Translations under genes and position numbers: made by a program
In this document: positions 45,103 through 53,865 of the stretch, one piece after another
Layout: every line of letters begins with the position of its first letter
Position numbering within the stretch: position 1 is the stretch's first letter
From: Bacteroidales bacterium
Lineage (GTDB): Bacteria > Bacteroidota > Bacteroidia > Bacteroidales > UBA932
Assembly: GCA_017480345.1 (NCBI GenBank)
Contig: JAFVAU010000022.1
Span: 1-64,000, forward strand
Direction of reading: 5' to 3'
DNA length: 64,000 nucleotides
Notes under the pieces: generated by a model
Told to the model about the DNA's origin: nothing
Databases searched by the model: none
The model's input: the letters and a program-made list of their open reading frames with translations, nothing else

Positions 45103-45957
45103 ATGAAAAAAATCCTTATCACCCTTCTGACGGGCCTGGTGGCCCTCTCTGCCGCCGCGCAAAGCAAAATTGTAACGGAGAGTATCCAGAGCGGGAAGCT
45201 GGGCTGCGAGCAGAAGTACAACGTGTACCTGCCCAATGGCTATGACGCCGCCAAGAGCTATCCGGTCATCTACCTGCTGCACGGCTTGTACGGAGACTAT
45301 TCCAACTGGGTGCAGATGGGCGGCATGAAGGTCATTGCCGACGAACTCATCGGCACCGGGGAACTGTGCCCCGTAGTGATTGTGATGCCCAACGCCGGAG
45401 ATAACGACGTCCACAACTACCAGAACGGCTATTTCAACGTGAAAGACTGGCCGTACGAAGACTTCTTCTTCCAGGAGTTCCTTCCGGCCGTGGAGCAGAA
45501 GTTCAACTGTGGCGGCTGCAAGGGAAAACGCGCCATCATGGGCCTCTCGATGGGCGGCGGCGGTTCCATCGCCTATGCCCAGCGCCATCCGGAGCTCTTC
45601 TCCAGCTCCTATGGCATGAGCGCCTGGCTGGACAACAAGCATCGCGAAGTGCGGGGCGCCGGCAAGCCGGAGAGCAAGCTCACCCTCACGGACGAGTCCG
45701 TGCGGGAGCATTCCACCCTGGATTTCATGGACAATGCCGGCGAAGAGACCATCGGCCAGCTCAAGACCGTTCAGTGGTTCCTGGACTGCGGAGACGACGA
45801 TTCCCTCATGCCCCTGTCCGTGGAGCTTCACCTCAAGATGAAGAAGGCCGGCCTGCACAGCGAACTGCGCGTACGCAACGGCGGCCACACCTGGGAATAC
45901 TGGCACACCGCCCTGCGGGAGTCCTTCCCCTTCGCCAGCCGCAACTTTTTCCGCTAA
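45103..45957 (+). CDS. Secreted alpha/beta-hydrolase esterase (esterase D family)
   Basis: This 284-residue hydrolase has a signal peptide ending SAAAQ. Motifs of the putative esterase family: YPVIYLLHGLYGDYSNW (oxyanion region), the nucleophile elbow GLSMGGGGS, the acid DCGDDD, and the catalytic His in NGGHTWEYW. Related proteins include feruloyl and acetylxylan esterases and S-formylglutathione hydrolases. The signal peptide points to a polysaccharide ester; the substrate cannot be read. Confidence 0.88.
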   Translation: MKKILITLLTGLVALSAAAQSKIVTESIQSGKLGCEQKYNVYLPNGYDAAKSYPVIYLLHGLYGDYSNWVQMGGMKVIADELIGTGELCPVVIVMPNAGDNDVHNYQNGYFNVKDWPYEDFFFQEFLPAVEQKFNCGGCKGKRAIMGLSMGGGGSIAYAQRHPELFSSSYGMSAWLDNKHREVRGAGKPESKLTLTDESVREHSTLDFMDNAGEETIGQLKTVQWFLDCGDDDSLMPLSVELHLKMKKAGLHSELRVRNGGHTWEYWHTALRESFPFASRNFFR

Positions 45958-45961
45958 AATC

Positions 45962-46070
45962 GGTGACAGCTAACTTGCTGTCCCTCATACGTTTACTATA
46001 CATTTCTCGTTCAATTTTTGAACGAGAAATGTTCTATAATACGCTCACAGTCAGGCGATTAGCTGTCACC
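45962..46070. repeat. 109-bp imperfect palindrome
   Basis: Outer arms 45962-45972 and 46060-46070 are perfect 11-mers, and inner arms 46000-46014 and 46018-46032 are perfect 15-mers with a TTT loop; the parts between are partly complementary. It lies between convergent genes and could act as a bidirectional terminator or be a small mobile palindrome. Confidence 0.75.
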
Positions 46071-46074
46071 AAAA

Positions 46075-47880
46075 TTAGACGGGAAGGGTCTGGGAGCGGA
46101 GCCAGGCGGCCACATGGGCCGGAAGGCGGGGAGAAAGGGTGCGGTAAACGTGCTCGTTGTAACGGTTGAGCCAGGCGCGTTCCGCGTCCGTAAGGAGGGA
46201 CACTTCCAGGCAGGAGGTGTCGAAGTGGCAGAGGGTAAGCGGCTCAAAGCCCAGCCAAGAGCCGAATTCGTTGTCTCCCACGGGCCGCACCAGCAGCAGG
46301 TTCTCGTGCCGGACACCGTGCATGCCTTCCCGGTAAAGGCCGGGCTCGTCACTCACAATCATGCCGGGCAGCAGCGCCTGTGCATTGTAATTCTGCCGGA
46401 TGTCCTGCGGACCTTCATGCACGCCCAGGAAAAAGCCCACGCCATGACCGGTCCCATGCCCGAAATTGCGCTTGGCCTGCCAGAGGGGTTCCCGGGCCAG
46501 GGCGTCTAGCTGGCAGCCGGCCGTTCCGCGGGGGAAAACAGCCATCGCAAGGCCGATATGCCCGCGCAGGGCCAGGGTATAGTCTTCCCGCTCCAGGGCC
46601 GTGCAGGGCCCCATGGGAACGGTGCGCGTAATATCCGTCGTACCAAAGAGATACTGCCCGCCGGAGTCGCAAAGATAAAGGCCGGAAGCTCCAATGAGGG
46701 AAGAGCCCACCTCCGGCGTAACATAATGCGGCAGGGCCGCCGAGGGTCCATAGGCCGATATGGTCTCGAAACTCTCCGAACGGAAACCGGCCACTCCGGC
46801 CCGCAGCGCGTGCAGATAGGCCGATGCCTCCCACTCGTTCACGGAGCCGGCATTCCGGGACAGCCAGTAAAGGAACTGTTCCATCACCAGGCCATCTTCC
46901 AGATGGGCTTCCCGCATGCCGTCCACCTCCGTGGCGTTCTTCACCGCCTTGCGGAGCGGAACCGGCGAAGGCCTTTCCAGCACAAGGGGGATCCGTTCCC
47001 CTTCGTCGATGGCCTGCCGGAGGTATACGCTGCAGGTGGCCGGATCCAGGCAGAGGACATCCACACCGGCTTCCTTCAGGGACTGAAGAGAGAAACTCAC
47101 GTCCGAATAATCCCGGATTTGGATGCCGTCGGCCTGCAATTCCTCAAACGTGTCCTGGGTGTCCGGATCCACTGAAGCGAAGGCGTCTTTCCTCACAAAC
47201 CACTGCACCTCCTCCAGGCTCACCAGCAGGTAGGAGATAACCAGGGGGTTATAGTCAATGTCGGCCCCGCGGATATTCAGGAGCCAGGCAATCTGGTCCA
47301 GGGACGGGAGGAGGATGGCATCGGCCCCCTGCATTACCAGCCACTTGCGGAGCCAGGAGAGTTTGGATTCCCGAGACTCCCCCACCAAATCTTCCCCGAG
47401 GGTGATGATGGGCGAAGTGGGAATGGCGGGACGGTCTTCCCACAGCGCGTCCAAAAGGTCCGGAACAGGGAAAATCTCCGCGTCCGGGACGGACTCCCGC
47501 AAGGTGCGGACGTCCTCCATGGTCTGGCACAGGCCGTCTATGGCAATGCAGGGCTCATCCAGGCCCAGGGATGCAATCCACTCAGGGATGGGAACCTGCT
47601 CCGGAACCCGCATCTTGTGAAGCCGGATTCCACTGCCCTCCAACTGCTTCACGGCCTGGATGAAGTAGCGGGTGTCTGTCCAGAGACCGGCATGGTCCCG
47701 GGTAATCACCAGGTCCCCGGCCTCTCCGGTGAAACCGGACAGCCATTCCACCTGTTTCCAGCGGGCGGACGGGTACTCGCTGGCGTGGGGGTCGCTGCCG
47801 GTGAGAATCACAATATCCCAATGATTTTCTTTCATCAGAGTCCTTAAAGACTCAATTCGGTATGAATATAGATTGTCCAT
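46075..47880 (-). CDS. Xaa-Pro aminopeptidase (aminopeptidase P, M24B)
   Basis: This 601-residue cytoplasmic peptidase removes N-terminal residues preceding proline. Two creatinase-like N-terminal domains are followed by the M24 pita-bread domain. The five metal ligands are visible in CDSGGQY, GTTDITR, GHGTGHGVG, VSDEPGLY and VRHENLL. The long three-domain form is typical of Bacteroidetes. No signal peptide is present. Confidence 0.95.
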   Translation of the reverse strand: MDNLYSYRIESLRTLMKENHWDIVILTGSDPHASEYPSARWKQVEWLSGFTGEAGDLVITRDHAGLWTDTRYFIQAVKQLEGSGIRLHKMRVPEQVPIPEWIASLGLDEPCIAIDGLCQTMEDVRTLRESVPDAEIFPVPDLLDALWEDRPAIPTSPIITLGEDLVGESRESKLSWLRKWLVMQGADAILLPSLDQIAWLLNIRGADIDYNPLVISYLLVSLEEVQWFVRKDAFASVDPDTQDTFEELQADGIQIRDYSDVSFSLQSLKEAGVDVLCLDPATCSVYLRQAIDEGERIPLVLERPSPVPLRKAVKNATEVDGMREAHLEDGLVMEQFLYWLSRNAGSVNEWEASAYLHALRAGVAGFRSESFETISAYGPSAALPHYVTPEVGSSLIGASGLYLCDSGGQYLFGTTDITRTVPMGPCTALEREDYTLALRGHIGLAMAVFPRGTAGCQLDALAREPLWQAKRNFGHGTGHGVGFFLGVHEGPQDIRQNYNAQALLPGMIVSDEPGLYREGMHGVRHENLLLVRPVGDNEFGSWLGFEPLTLCHFDTSCLEVSLLTDAERAWLNRYNEHVYRTLSPRLPAHVAAWLRSQTLPV

Positions 47881-47912
47881 GGTTCTTAAATCGACGGCCT
47901 CCGGCCGGCGGC

Positions 47913-47937
47913 TTTTCCCTCCCTCGGGGAGGGAAAA
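47913..47937. terminator. 11-bp hairpin in the aminopeptidase/coiled-coil intergenic region
   Basis: The arms 47913-47923 and 47927-47937 are perfect with a 3-nt loop, beside a GC-rich CCTCCGGCCGGCGG stretch. It lies between divergent genes, so it is probably a REP-like repeat rather than a working terminator. Confidence 0.4.
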
Positions 47938-47993
47938 CGGGAAAAAGGAGGGGTAACGTGAGCAAAAATTGTCAATTTATTGACAAATATAAC

Positions 47994-48001
47994 TATATTT
48001 G
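47994..48001 (+). promoter_or_regulatory. -7 box of the coiled-coil/hemW run
   Basis: TATATTTG lies 22 bp before the ATG. A small inverted repeat TTGTCAA-TTTA-TTGACAA (about 47969-47986) sits where the -33 box should be and may be an operator. Confidence 0.45.
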
Positions 48002-48023
48002 CATGAATTAAAAACATTTTACC

Positions 48024-48935
48024 ATGACTGAAGATCCCCTCGAGAGAATAGAGCGTGAAGAGCGCGAAAGAAAAGAGAAGAAAGGACCCAGAACCATCAT
48101 GACCGTGCTGGCCATCGTGGCCGGTGTCCTGGCCCTGGTACTGGGTTACCTCCTGTACCAGCGGAACACCCTGGTGAAAGAGCTGGAAGTGGAGAAGGCG
48201 GACCTGGCCCAGCAGATGGTCCAACTCCAGAGCGACTTCTCCAACCTGAGCTCCGACTATGAGATGATCAACCACCAGCTGGACACCTCCCGCGAGCAGG
48301 TGGCCATGCTCATTGACAAACTCTCCAAGACGGAAGCCACCAACCGGGCCAAGATCCGCCAGTACGAGAAGGAGCTGGGCACCCTCCGTGCCATCATGAA
48401 GGGCTATATCGTCCAGATTGACTCCCTGAACACCCTGAACAAGAAACTGACGGCCGATGCCGCCGCCGCCCGCCGCGAAGCCGCGGAGAGCCGCCGCGTG
48501 AGCGAGGAGCTCACCCAGCAGGTGGAGAACCTTTCCGAGCAGGTGAACGCCGGCAAGGTGCTCAAGGCCCGCGCCATCGCCCTCAACGCCCACTACAGCA
48601 ACGACAAGGTGGGAGACCGCCACAGCCGCGTGCGCTACATGGTGGCCAACCTCACCCTGCTGGAGAACAACATCGCAGACAAGGGCCCCGTACGCATCTA
48701 TGCCCGCGTAAAAGACCCGGAAGGCGTCCTTCTGCTGAACGGCGAATCCGTGGAGTTCACGGTGAACGGTCTCACGCTGCAGGCCACCGCCTCCCGTGAG
48801 GTGGACTACGAAGGCCAGGAAGTGGACATGTCCATCTATATCAACGACACCGGAGAGTTCGTGAAGGGTATCTACACCTTGGAGGTGTATTCGGACAAGA
48901 GCCTCCTGGGCCGCGCAGAATGCCTGCTCCGTTAA
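48024..48935 (+). CDS. Membrane-anchored coiled-coil protein of unknown function
   Basis: This 303-residue protein has a charged cytoplasmic start (ERIEREERERKEKKG), one transmembrane helix (about 24-45), a long coiled coil (about 47-190) and a C-terminal beta domain (about 195-303; RYMVANLTLLEN, VRIYARVKDPEGVLL). It is of a kind conserved in Bacteroidetes, but I know no function. It leads directly into hemW with one base between stop and start. Confidence 0.75.
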   Translation: MTEDPLERIEREERERKEKKGPRTIMTVLAIVAGVLALVLGYLLYQRNTLVKELEVEKADLAQQMVQLQSDFSNLSSDYEMINHQLDTSREQVAMLIDKLSKTEATNRAKIRQYEKELGTLRAIMKGYIVQIDSLNTLNKKLTADAAAARREAAESRRVSEELTQQVENLSEQVNAGKVLKARAIALNAHYSNDKVGDRHSRVRYMVANLTLLENNIADKGPVRIYARVKDPEGVLLLNGESVEFTVNGLTLQATASREVDYEGQEVDMSIYINDTGEFVKGIYTLEVYSDKSLLGRAECLLR

Positions 48936-48936
48936 T

Positions 48937-50013
48937 ATGATTTACATTCACGTCCCTTTCTGCAAGAGCTTTTGCATTTACTGTGACTTCTACTCAGAGA
49001 TAGCCGCAGACGGCGCTGCGGAAGGCTATACCCGCGAAATCTGCCGGGAAATCCGGGAGCGCAGCGCAGAGATGGACGACAGTTTGAAGACGCTGTATTT
49101 TGGCGGCGGCACCCCTTCGGTGCTGCCGCTAAGCAGTCTTACCCGTATCCTCCTCACCCTGGAGGAAGTGGGTCACGGCGGCCCGTACGAGGAATTCACC
49201 ATAGAGGTGAATCCGGAAGATCTGGTGGAAAAAGGCCTTCCCTATGTGGAGAGCCTCCGGAAACTGGGCGTGAACCGCATCAGCATCGGCATGCAGTCCC
49301 TCAATGACGAGCTCCTGCACTGGATGAACCGCCGCCACAACGCGGAGGGCGCCTTGAAAGCCTTCCATCTGGCCCGGGAAGCCGGCTTCGAGAACATCAG
49401 CGTAGACCTTATCTTCGGCCTCAGCAACCTCTCGGATGCCGTCTGGGAAGACACCATCCGCCAGGTGCTGGAACTGGGGCCGGAGCACATCTCCTGTTAC
49501 CAGCTCACCGTGGAGGGAGACAATGTGCTGGCCATGAGGCTGGAAGCCGGAGAATATGAGGAAGCCCCGGAGGAGGTGTGCGCCCGTCAGTACCAAATTC
49601 TTTGCGAGCGTCTGGCCTGGGCCGGATACGAGCACTATGAAATCTCCAACTTCGCCCGTCCGGGCTTCCAGGCCGTTCACAACGGCGGCTACTGGGCACG
49701 GAGGCCCTATGTGGGACTGGGTCCGTCGGCCCATTCCTTCAGCGGGAAAGGCCGGAGCTGGAACTCCGAGGAGCTCACGGGCTACAAGCTCACCCGCGAA
49801 GAGCTGAGCGTGGAAGACGAGAAGGTGGAAACCCTCATGCTGGCCCTCAGGACCGCCCGCGGGGCCGATGCCGAATTCCTGGAGGCCAACTGCCTGAAGG
49901 AAGACATCGACCGCCTCATGAGCCAGGGGGCCCTTCAGAAAACGGGACGCCGCTACCGCATCCCGGAAGACCATTTCTTCGTATCGGACGAAATTATCAG
50001 AGAACTCATATGA
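48937..50013 (+). CDS. hemW: Radical SAM heme chaperone HemW
   Basis: This 358-residue protein has the radical SAM cluster motif CKSFCIYC within YIHVPFCKSFCIYCDFYS, then FGGGTPSVL, NRISIGMQSLND, SVDLIFGL and the C-terminal HemW domain (NGGYWARRPYVGLGPSAHSF). The YCDF form with Tyr in the third spacer distinguishes HemW from true HemN. It binds heme rather than oxidising coproporphyrinogen. The stop overlaps the next gene as ATGA. Confidence 0.93.
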   Translation: MIYIHVPFCKSFCIYCDFYSEIAADGAAEGYTREICREIRERSAEMDDSLKTLYFGGGTPSVLPLSSLTRILLTLEEVGHGGPYEEFTIEVNPEDLVEKGLPYVESLRKLGVNRISIGMQSLNDELLHWMNRRHNAEGALKAFHLAREAGFENISVDLIFGLSNLSDAVWEDTIRQVLELGPEHISCYQLTVEGDNVLAMRLEAGEYEEAPEEVCARQYQILCERLAWAGYEHYEISNFARPGFQAVHNGGYWARRPYVGLGPSAHSFSGKGRSWNSEELTGYKLTREELSVEDEKVETLMLALRTARGADAEFLEANCLKEDIDRLMSQGALQKTGRRYRIPEDHFFVSDEIIRELI

Positions 50014-50480
50014 CCTACCTGAGAAGAGCCTTCAAATATTTTATCCAGATTACGCTCATCTTTGTCGTCATCATCGGCCTGCTGATGCTCAGCGGCATGG
50101 TGTCCAAAGACATTGATACCGCCTTCCGCAGCGGCTGGAAGTCCGTGGAGCTCATCCTGGCCGCCTTCGCCCTCTTCAGCCTGCTGTATCCCCGCTTCGG
50201 CTATGCCAAAAGGCAGATTGACGCCAAGGGAGACCCGGCGGAGCATTGGGGCGCCATAGACGCAGCCATGGTGCAAAGAGGGTACGTGAAAGCCGGCGAA
50301 ACGCCGGAAGGCGGATGCAAATACCATCTGGGCAGCACGGTGAACCGGGCCGCCCGCCTGTGGGAAGACACCATTACCATCAACCCCGTCCTGGGAGGTT
50401 TCCAGGCGGAAGGTCTCAACCGGGACCTGGTCCGCGTGGTCATGTCCCTGGACAGAAAACTCAATAGCCATGACAACTGA
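50010..50480 (+). CDS. Hypothetical membrane protein
   Basis: The 156-residue product has two transmembrane helices (about 11-32 and 45-62) and a soluble C-terminal part with GCKYHLGSTVNRAARLWEDTITI. I do not recognise a function. The ATGA overlap with hemW and an 11-bp overlap with the next gene place it in the same operon. Confidence 0.7.
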   Translation: MTYLRRAFKYFIQITLIFVVIIGLLMLSGMVSKDIDTAFRSGWKSVELILAAFALFSLLYPRFGYAKRQIDAKGDPAEHWGAIDAAMVQRGYVKAGETPEGGCKYHLGSTVNRAARLWEDTITINPVLGGFQAEGLNRDLVRVVMSLDRKLNSHDN

Positions 50481-50697
50481 TACCCAAGGATTCAAAACCG
50501 TTGCCACCTTTACGGAAAAGGTCCAGGCCGACATGACCGTGGCCCTTCTGGGAGACAATGGCATCCCGGCCGGCGTCTTCGGAGCCGACTCCTCCTACCC
50601 TTCCCTGGGGTATGCACGCCCCATCGAGGTAAAGGTGAATGAAAGCGATTACGAGGCTGCTATGAGCATCTTGGCAGCCGCCTCCAAGGCAGAGTAG
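50470..50697 (+). CDS. DUF2007-like small protein
   Basis: This 75-residue protein fits the DUF2007 (putative signal-transducing) family: KTVATFTEKVQADMTVALLGDNGIPAGVFGAD, then PIEVKVNESDYEAAMSIL. These are small alpha/beta domains of unknown role. The 3' end overlaps the convergent DUF3109 gene by 49 bp. Confidence 0.8.
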   Translation: MTTDTQGFKTVATFTEKVQADMTVALLGDNGIPAGVFGADSSYPSLGYARPIEVKVNESDYEAAMSILAAASKAE

Positions 50698-51251
50698 AAC
50701 TCCTGCCCGAAAACATCTGTAAGCGGTCCGCGAAGGAACTGGTACACCCGGATTCCTTCGCGGCGCCCTTTTTGGAAGGCATCCGCGCAGATGTCCCAGC
50801 GGTGGAGGTTGAGCCCGCATCGGCCCCCGCCCAGATCCACCACCCGGATGGGATAGAGGGAGCAGGAGATGGGCTTTTTGAAGGTGGACAGGCCCTTGCA
50901 GAACTTGCGTTCGATGGAACAGAAACAGCTCCCGTTCTCAAAATGGCAGTAGGCACATTCTTCGCTGCCCGGCACCAGCGGCGTCACCAGGTCTCCGTCG
51001 CGGTCTATCTCGAAAAAGCCCTTGGCATCCACCGCGGCCCGGCCTTCCTCCCGCATGAGGCCCTTGAAGGCATCGTAATTGGCCTCTATGGGCTCCAGTT
51101 CCTCTTCTTTGAGCGGAGCTCCGCTGTCACCCACAATGCAGCATTTGCCTTTGCAGAGGTCATAATCACAGGCAAAATACTCCAGGATTACCTCCTCCGA
51201 AACCAGGACATCCCCGATTTCCATGATGGTTCCGAAATCTTTCCGCTTCAT
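50649..51251 (-). CDS. DUF3109 family cysteine-rich protein
   Basis: This 200-residue cytoplasmic protein contains conserved cysteines in FACDYDLCKGKCCIVGDSG, CAYCHFENGSCFCSIERKFC and KPISCSLYPIR, a pattern that suggests metal or iron-sulfur binding. The family is common in Bacteroidetes with unknown function. The start overlaps the M16 stop as ATGA. Confidence 0.88.
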   Translation of the reverse strand: MKRKDFGTIMEIGDVLVSEEVILEYFACDYDLCKGKCCIVGDSGAPLKEEELEPIEANYDAFKGLMREEGRAAVDAKGFFEIDRDGDLVTPLVPGSEECAYCHFENGSCFCSIERKFCKGLSTFKKPISCSLYPIRVVDLGGGRCGLNLHRWDICADAFQKGRREGIRVYQFLRGPLTDVFGQEFYSALEAAAKMLIAAS

Positions 51252-53770
51252 GGCACCAGCAAGATGATTTTTCCTCCGGAAGTGAGCGTTGTCAGGAACT
51301 CTTTCACCTGGGCGGCATTGATGGCCGATATGCTCTCTGCGTAACGGCTGTAAATGTCTTTGTTGCTGGTGTAGCGGGTGAGAAGGGTGGTCACAAAGCC
51401 GGACGGGGAATCCAGCTCCCGCTTCACCTGGGAGAGGGTGCGGGCTTTCCAGCCGCTGATATCGGCCCCGGTCAGGGGCTCCGAGGCGCAGGAAGCGAGG
51501 GCTGCCTGGACGGCGGAAAGAGCCCGTTCGGGATCTTGGGTCCGGATATCGCCGGGGAGGTTGTCCGAAGGGATGGGCCGGAGGGCGATTTCTATCTGGA
51601 AGCGCTCCTGCGGCTGGGTGAAGTTGTTGGTCTGCAACTCTATCGAATAGCCATAGGGCGCCAGGTGGCGGATGAGCGACTGGCGCAGGGCCTCCAGGGC
51701 CACAAACGAGGTATAATAGTGGTCGGAAGTAACGGCATATTCGGCATCCAGGAGCATGTAGATGCCCTTGGGATAACCTTCCAGCATCTGCTGCGTGGTG
51801 CCGCTGATGACATGCAGGGGCACGGCGCGCCGGGGCAGGGTGGTCTTGTCTGTACGGAAACCGCCCAGATAACGGAGCAGCAGGCGCTTCACTTCCTCCT
51901 CCTTCAAATCTCCGGAAAGGATGAGGATGCCGTCCTGCATCCGGGAGAAACGCCCTTCAAAGTACTTCTCCGCCTTCTTCTGGGTGTCCAGGGAGAGCTT
52001 TCCGGGGAGTTTGTTGGTGGTATAGACAAAGCCGGGAACCAGTTTCTGATACAGCAGGTCCTGCACGGAAGGCTGCGCCAGGGCCTGGTTCCGGCTATAG
52101 AGCTGATACTGGGACGGATTCACCTTGCGCTTATTAGCCATGACCAGCAGGGCTTTCAGGAAGAACTGAAGCTGGCCGGAGGGGGCCTCTCCCTTCAGCG
52201 AGAAGCTATTTACGGAAAGCTCCGTCTCCACACGCACGCCGCCGGAGGCCAGCAGGTCGCGGAATTCGGCAGCGGGGATACCGGCCACGTCATACAGGCC
52301 CAGCATGTCTCCGATATAGCCGCCCTCCCCTTCTTTCAGGTCCGGGATCTGGGCCAGGCCGCCGCCCAGCTGCAGGCCGTAGTGGAATACACCACTGCCG
52401 GGAACAGGCTTGAAGATGACCCGCATGCCGTTGGTGAAGGTCCATAAGGTTCCGCCCGTGACGGCTTCCTTCTTCTCAGACTTGATTCTTACCTTGGGGC
52501 AGCTGACTTCCAGGGCCGATGAGTCGGCGCTGTGCCAGCTATGGTCTTTCTCCGTAGGAACCACGGAGCCGAAGAGGTAGGCCAGGTTGTAGTTGAACAG
52601 CTCCTGGTCCTTGTCCAAGGAGTCCGGAGCGCCGGTGAATTCCAGTTTCAGGTTTTCCAGCTGGTTCAGGAGGGCATCGGCAAAATTGTTGAAAAACCGC
52701 GTTTCCGTGGTGTCCGCAAGGGTTTTCCGGGAGAAGTAACGCATGGTCTCCGAATAGGGGGCCAAGTTGGCGCCATACAGGAAATTGGCGGCGCAGCGCC
52801 GGATGTCATTTACGCGGGAAGGGATGTCCGTCGCACGGTGCCTTACTTGCGGTGTGAGCACCTTCTTGGCGTCCGTGAACTCCTGGGGGGTAACGCCGCG
52901 GCTGTCCACCTCCGCCAGCGTGGTGGAAAGCACGCGCATGGCGGCATCCGTGTTCTCCCTGGCCACCGTGACGGCCACGGTGTACTGCTCGTCGGAGCCG
53001 TAGTCGTCGCTGCGGAGGGAACGGATGTCTATGAGCCCGTGCGGAATGCCGGCATCTTGCAAGTTGCGCTCCAGCCGATGCCGCAGGACAAGTTGCAGCT
53101 CGTCTCCGAAGAGGTCCGACACAATGGCCTGGGCCGTATTCATGTACTCAAAGGGGACGCGGGCGCCCGAATAAGTGACGGACACGCGGGCCACGGGAGA
53201 ATCGGAGGGATAGGCCTCCACCCAGGGAGCGGGAGAGGATTCCCACACATAGTCCGGCCGATGGGCCTCTTTCACCAGCATCTTGGGCACCATCATGGAG
53301 AAGATGTCCATCTTCTTCTTGATTTCCACAGGGTCGATGTCTCCGCTCACCACCACGGCCTGCTGGGCCTTGGAAAGGGCCACCTGCAAGAAAGAGTAAA
53401 GGAGCATGGAATCCAGCACCTCCGGCTTGTAGAAAGGAATGTCCCGGAAGTGATAGACGGTGGAACCGTCCACGTCACAGATGTAGCCCTCCGGCCCGGG
53501 AGCCACGCCCATGCGGGAAAGGAAGGCCGTGCTGAACTGGTCCAGGGGCGCGGCGGAGCTGGGCTGGTCCCGCTGGATGACGGCAATATCGGCATATCCC
53601 TTGTCCGAAGGATTGGTAACGGTGTAATAGGCCACTCCGCAAGGAAGGGTTCCTTTCTTGATGCGGCTGTCTGCCGGAAGGGAAGGCAGCGTCTGGGCTG
53701 GCATAGTTGTTGAAAACACAACGAGGGCCACAATGGAAAGGAAGATATGGTGAAGCTTGGACTGAATCAT
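51248..53770 (-). CDS. M16-family protein lacking the HxxEH zinc motif
   Basis: This 840-residue exported protein has a signal peptide ending TTMPAQ. The layout is that of a pitrilysin/M16 peptidase (TLPCGVAYYTVTNP, ALSKAQQAVVVSGDIDP, LWTFTNGMRVIFKPVPGSGVFHYGLQLGGG, DGILILSGDLKEEEVKRLL). However, the place where HFLEH should stand reads DQFSTAFLSRMG, so zinc ligands are absent. It is probably a non-catalytic or structural member. ATG 53770 is chosen; the upstream extension would need a TTG start. A TAATTTTG -7 box lies at 53789-53796. Confidence 0.85.
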   Translation of the reverse strand: MIQSKLHHIFLSIVALVVFSTTMPAQTLPSLPADSRIKKGTLPCGVAYYTVTNPSDKGYADIAVIQRDQPSSAAPLDQFSTAFLSRMGVAPGPEGYICDVDGSTVYHFRDIPFYKPEVLDSMLLYSFLQVALSKAQQAVVVSGDIDPVEIKKKMDIFSMMVPKMLVKEAHRPDYVWESSPAPWVEAYPSDSPVARVSVTYSGARVPFEYMNTAQAIVSDLFGDELQLVLRHRLERNLQDAGIPHGLIDIRSLRSDDYGSDEQYTVAVTVARENTDAAMRVLSTTLAEVDSRGVTPQEFTDAKKVLTPQVRHRATDIPSRVNDIRRCAANFLYGANLAPYSETMRYFSRKTLADTTETRFFNNFADALLNQLENLKLEFTGAPDSLDKDQELFNYNLAYLFGSVVPTEKDHSWHSADSSALEVSCPKVRIKSEKKEAVTGGTLWTFTNGMRVIFKPVPGSGVFHYGLQLGGGLAQIPDLKEGEGGYIGDMLGLYDVAGIPAAEFRDLLASGGVRVETELSVNSFSLKGEAPSGQLQFFLKALLVMANKRKVNPSQYQLYSRNQALAQPSVQDLLYQKLVPGFVYTTNKLPGKLSLDTQKKAEKYFEGRFSRMQDGILILSGDLKEEEVKRLLLRYLGGFRTDKTTLPRRAVPLHVISGTTQQMLEGYPKGIYMLLDAEYAVTSDHYYTSFVALEALRQSLIRHLAPYGYSIELQTNNFTQPQERFQIEIALRPIPSDNLPGDIRTQDPERALSAVQAALASCASEPLTGADISGWKARTLSQVKRELDSPSGFVTTLLTRYTSNKDIYSRYAESISAINAAQVKEFLTTLTSGGKIILLVP

Positions 53771-53865
53771 TTTTAACAGATTTTCGTACAAAATTACAAA
53801 CTATTTTGCTATTTTTGCAATTCGTGTGCTAAACGTATGTTTAACTTAGCTTAAATAAGAAGAAG

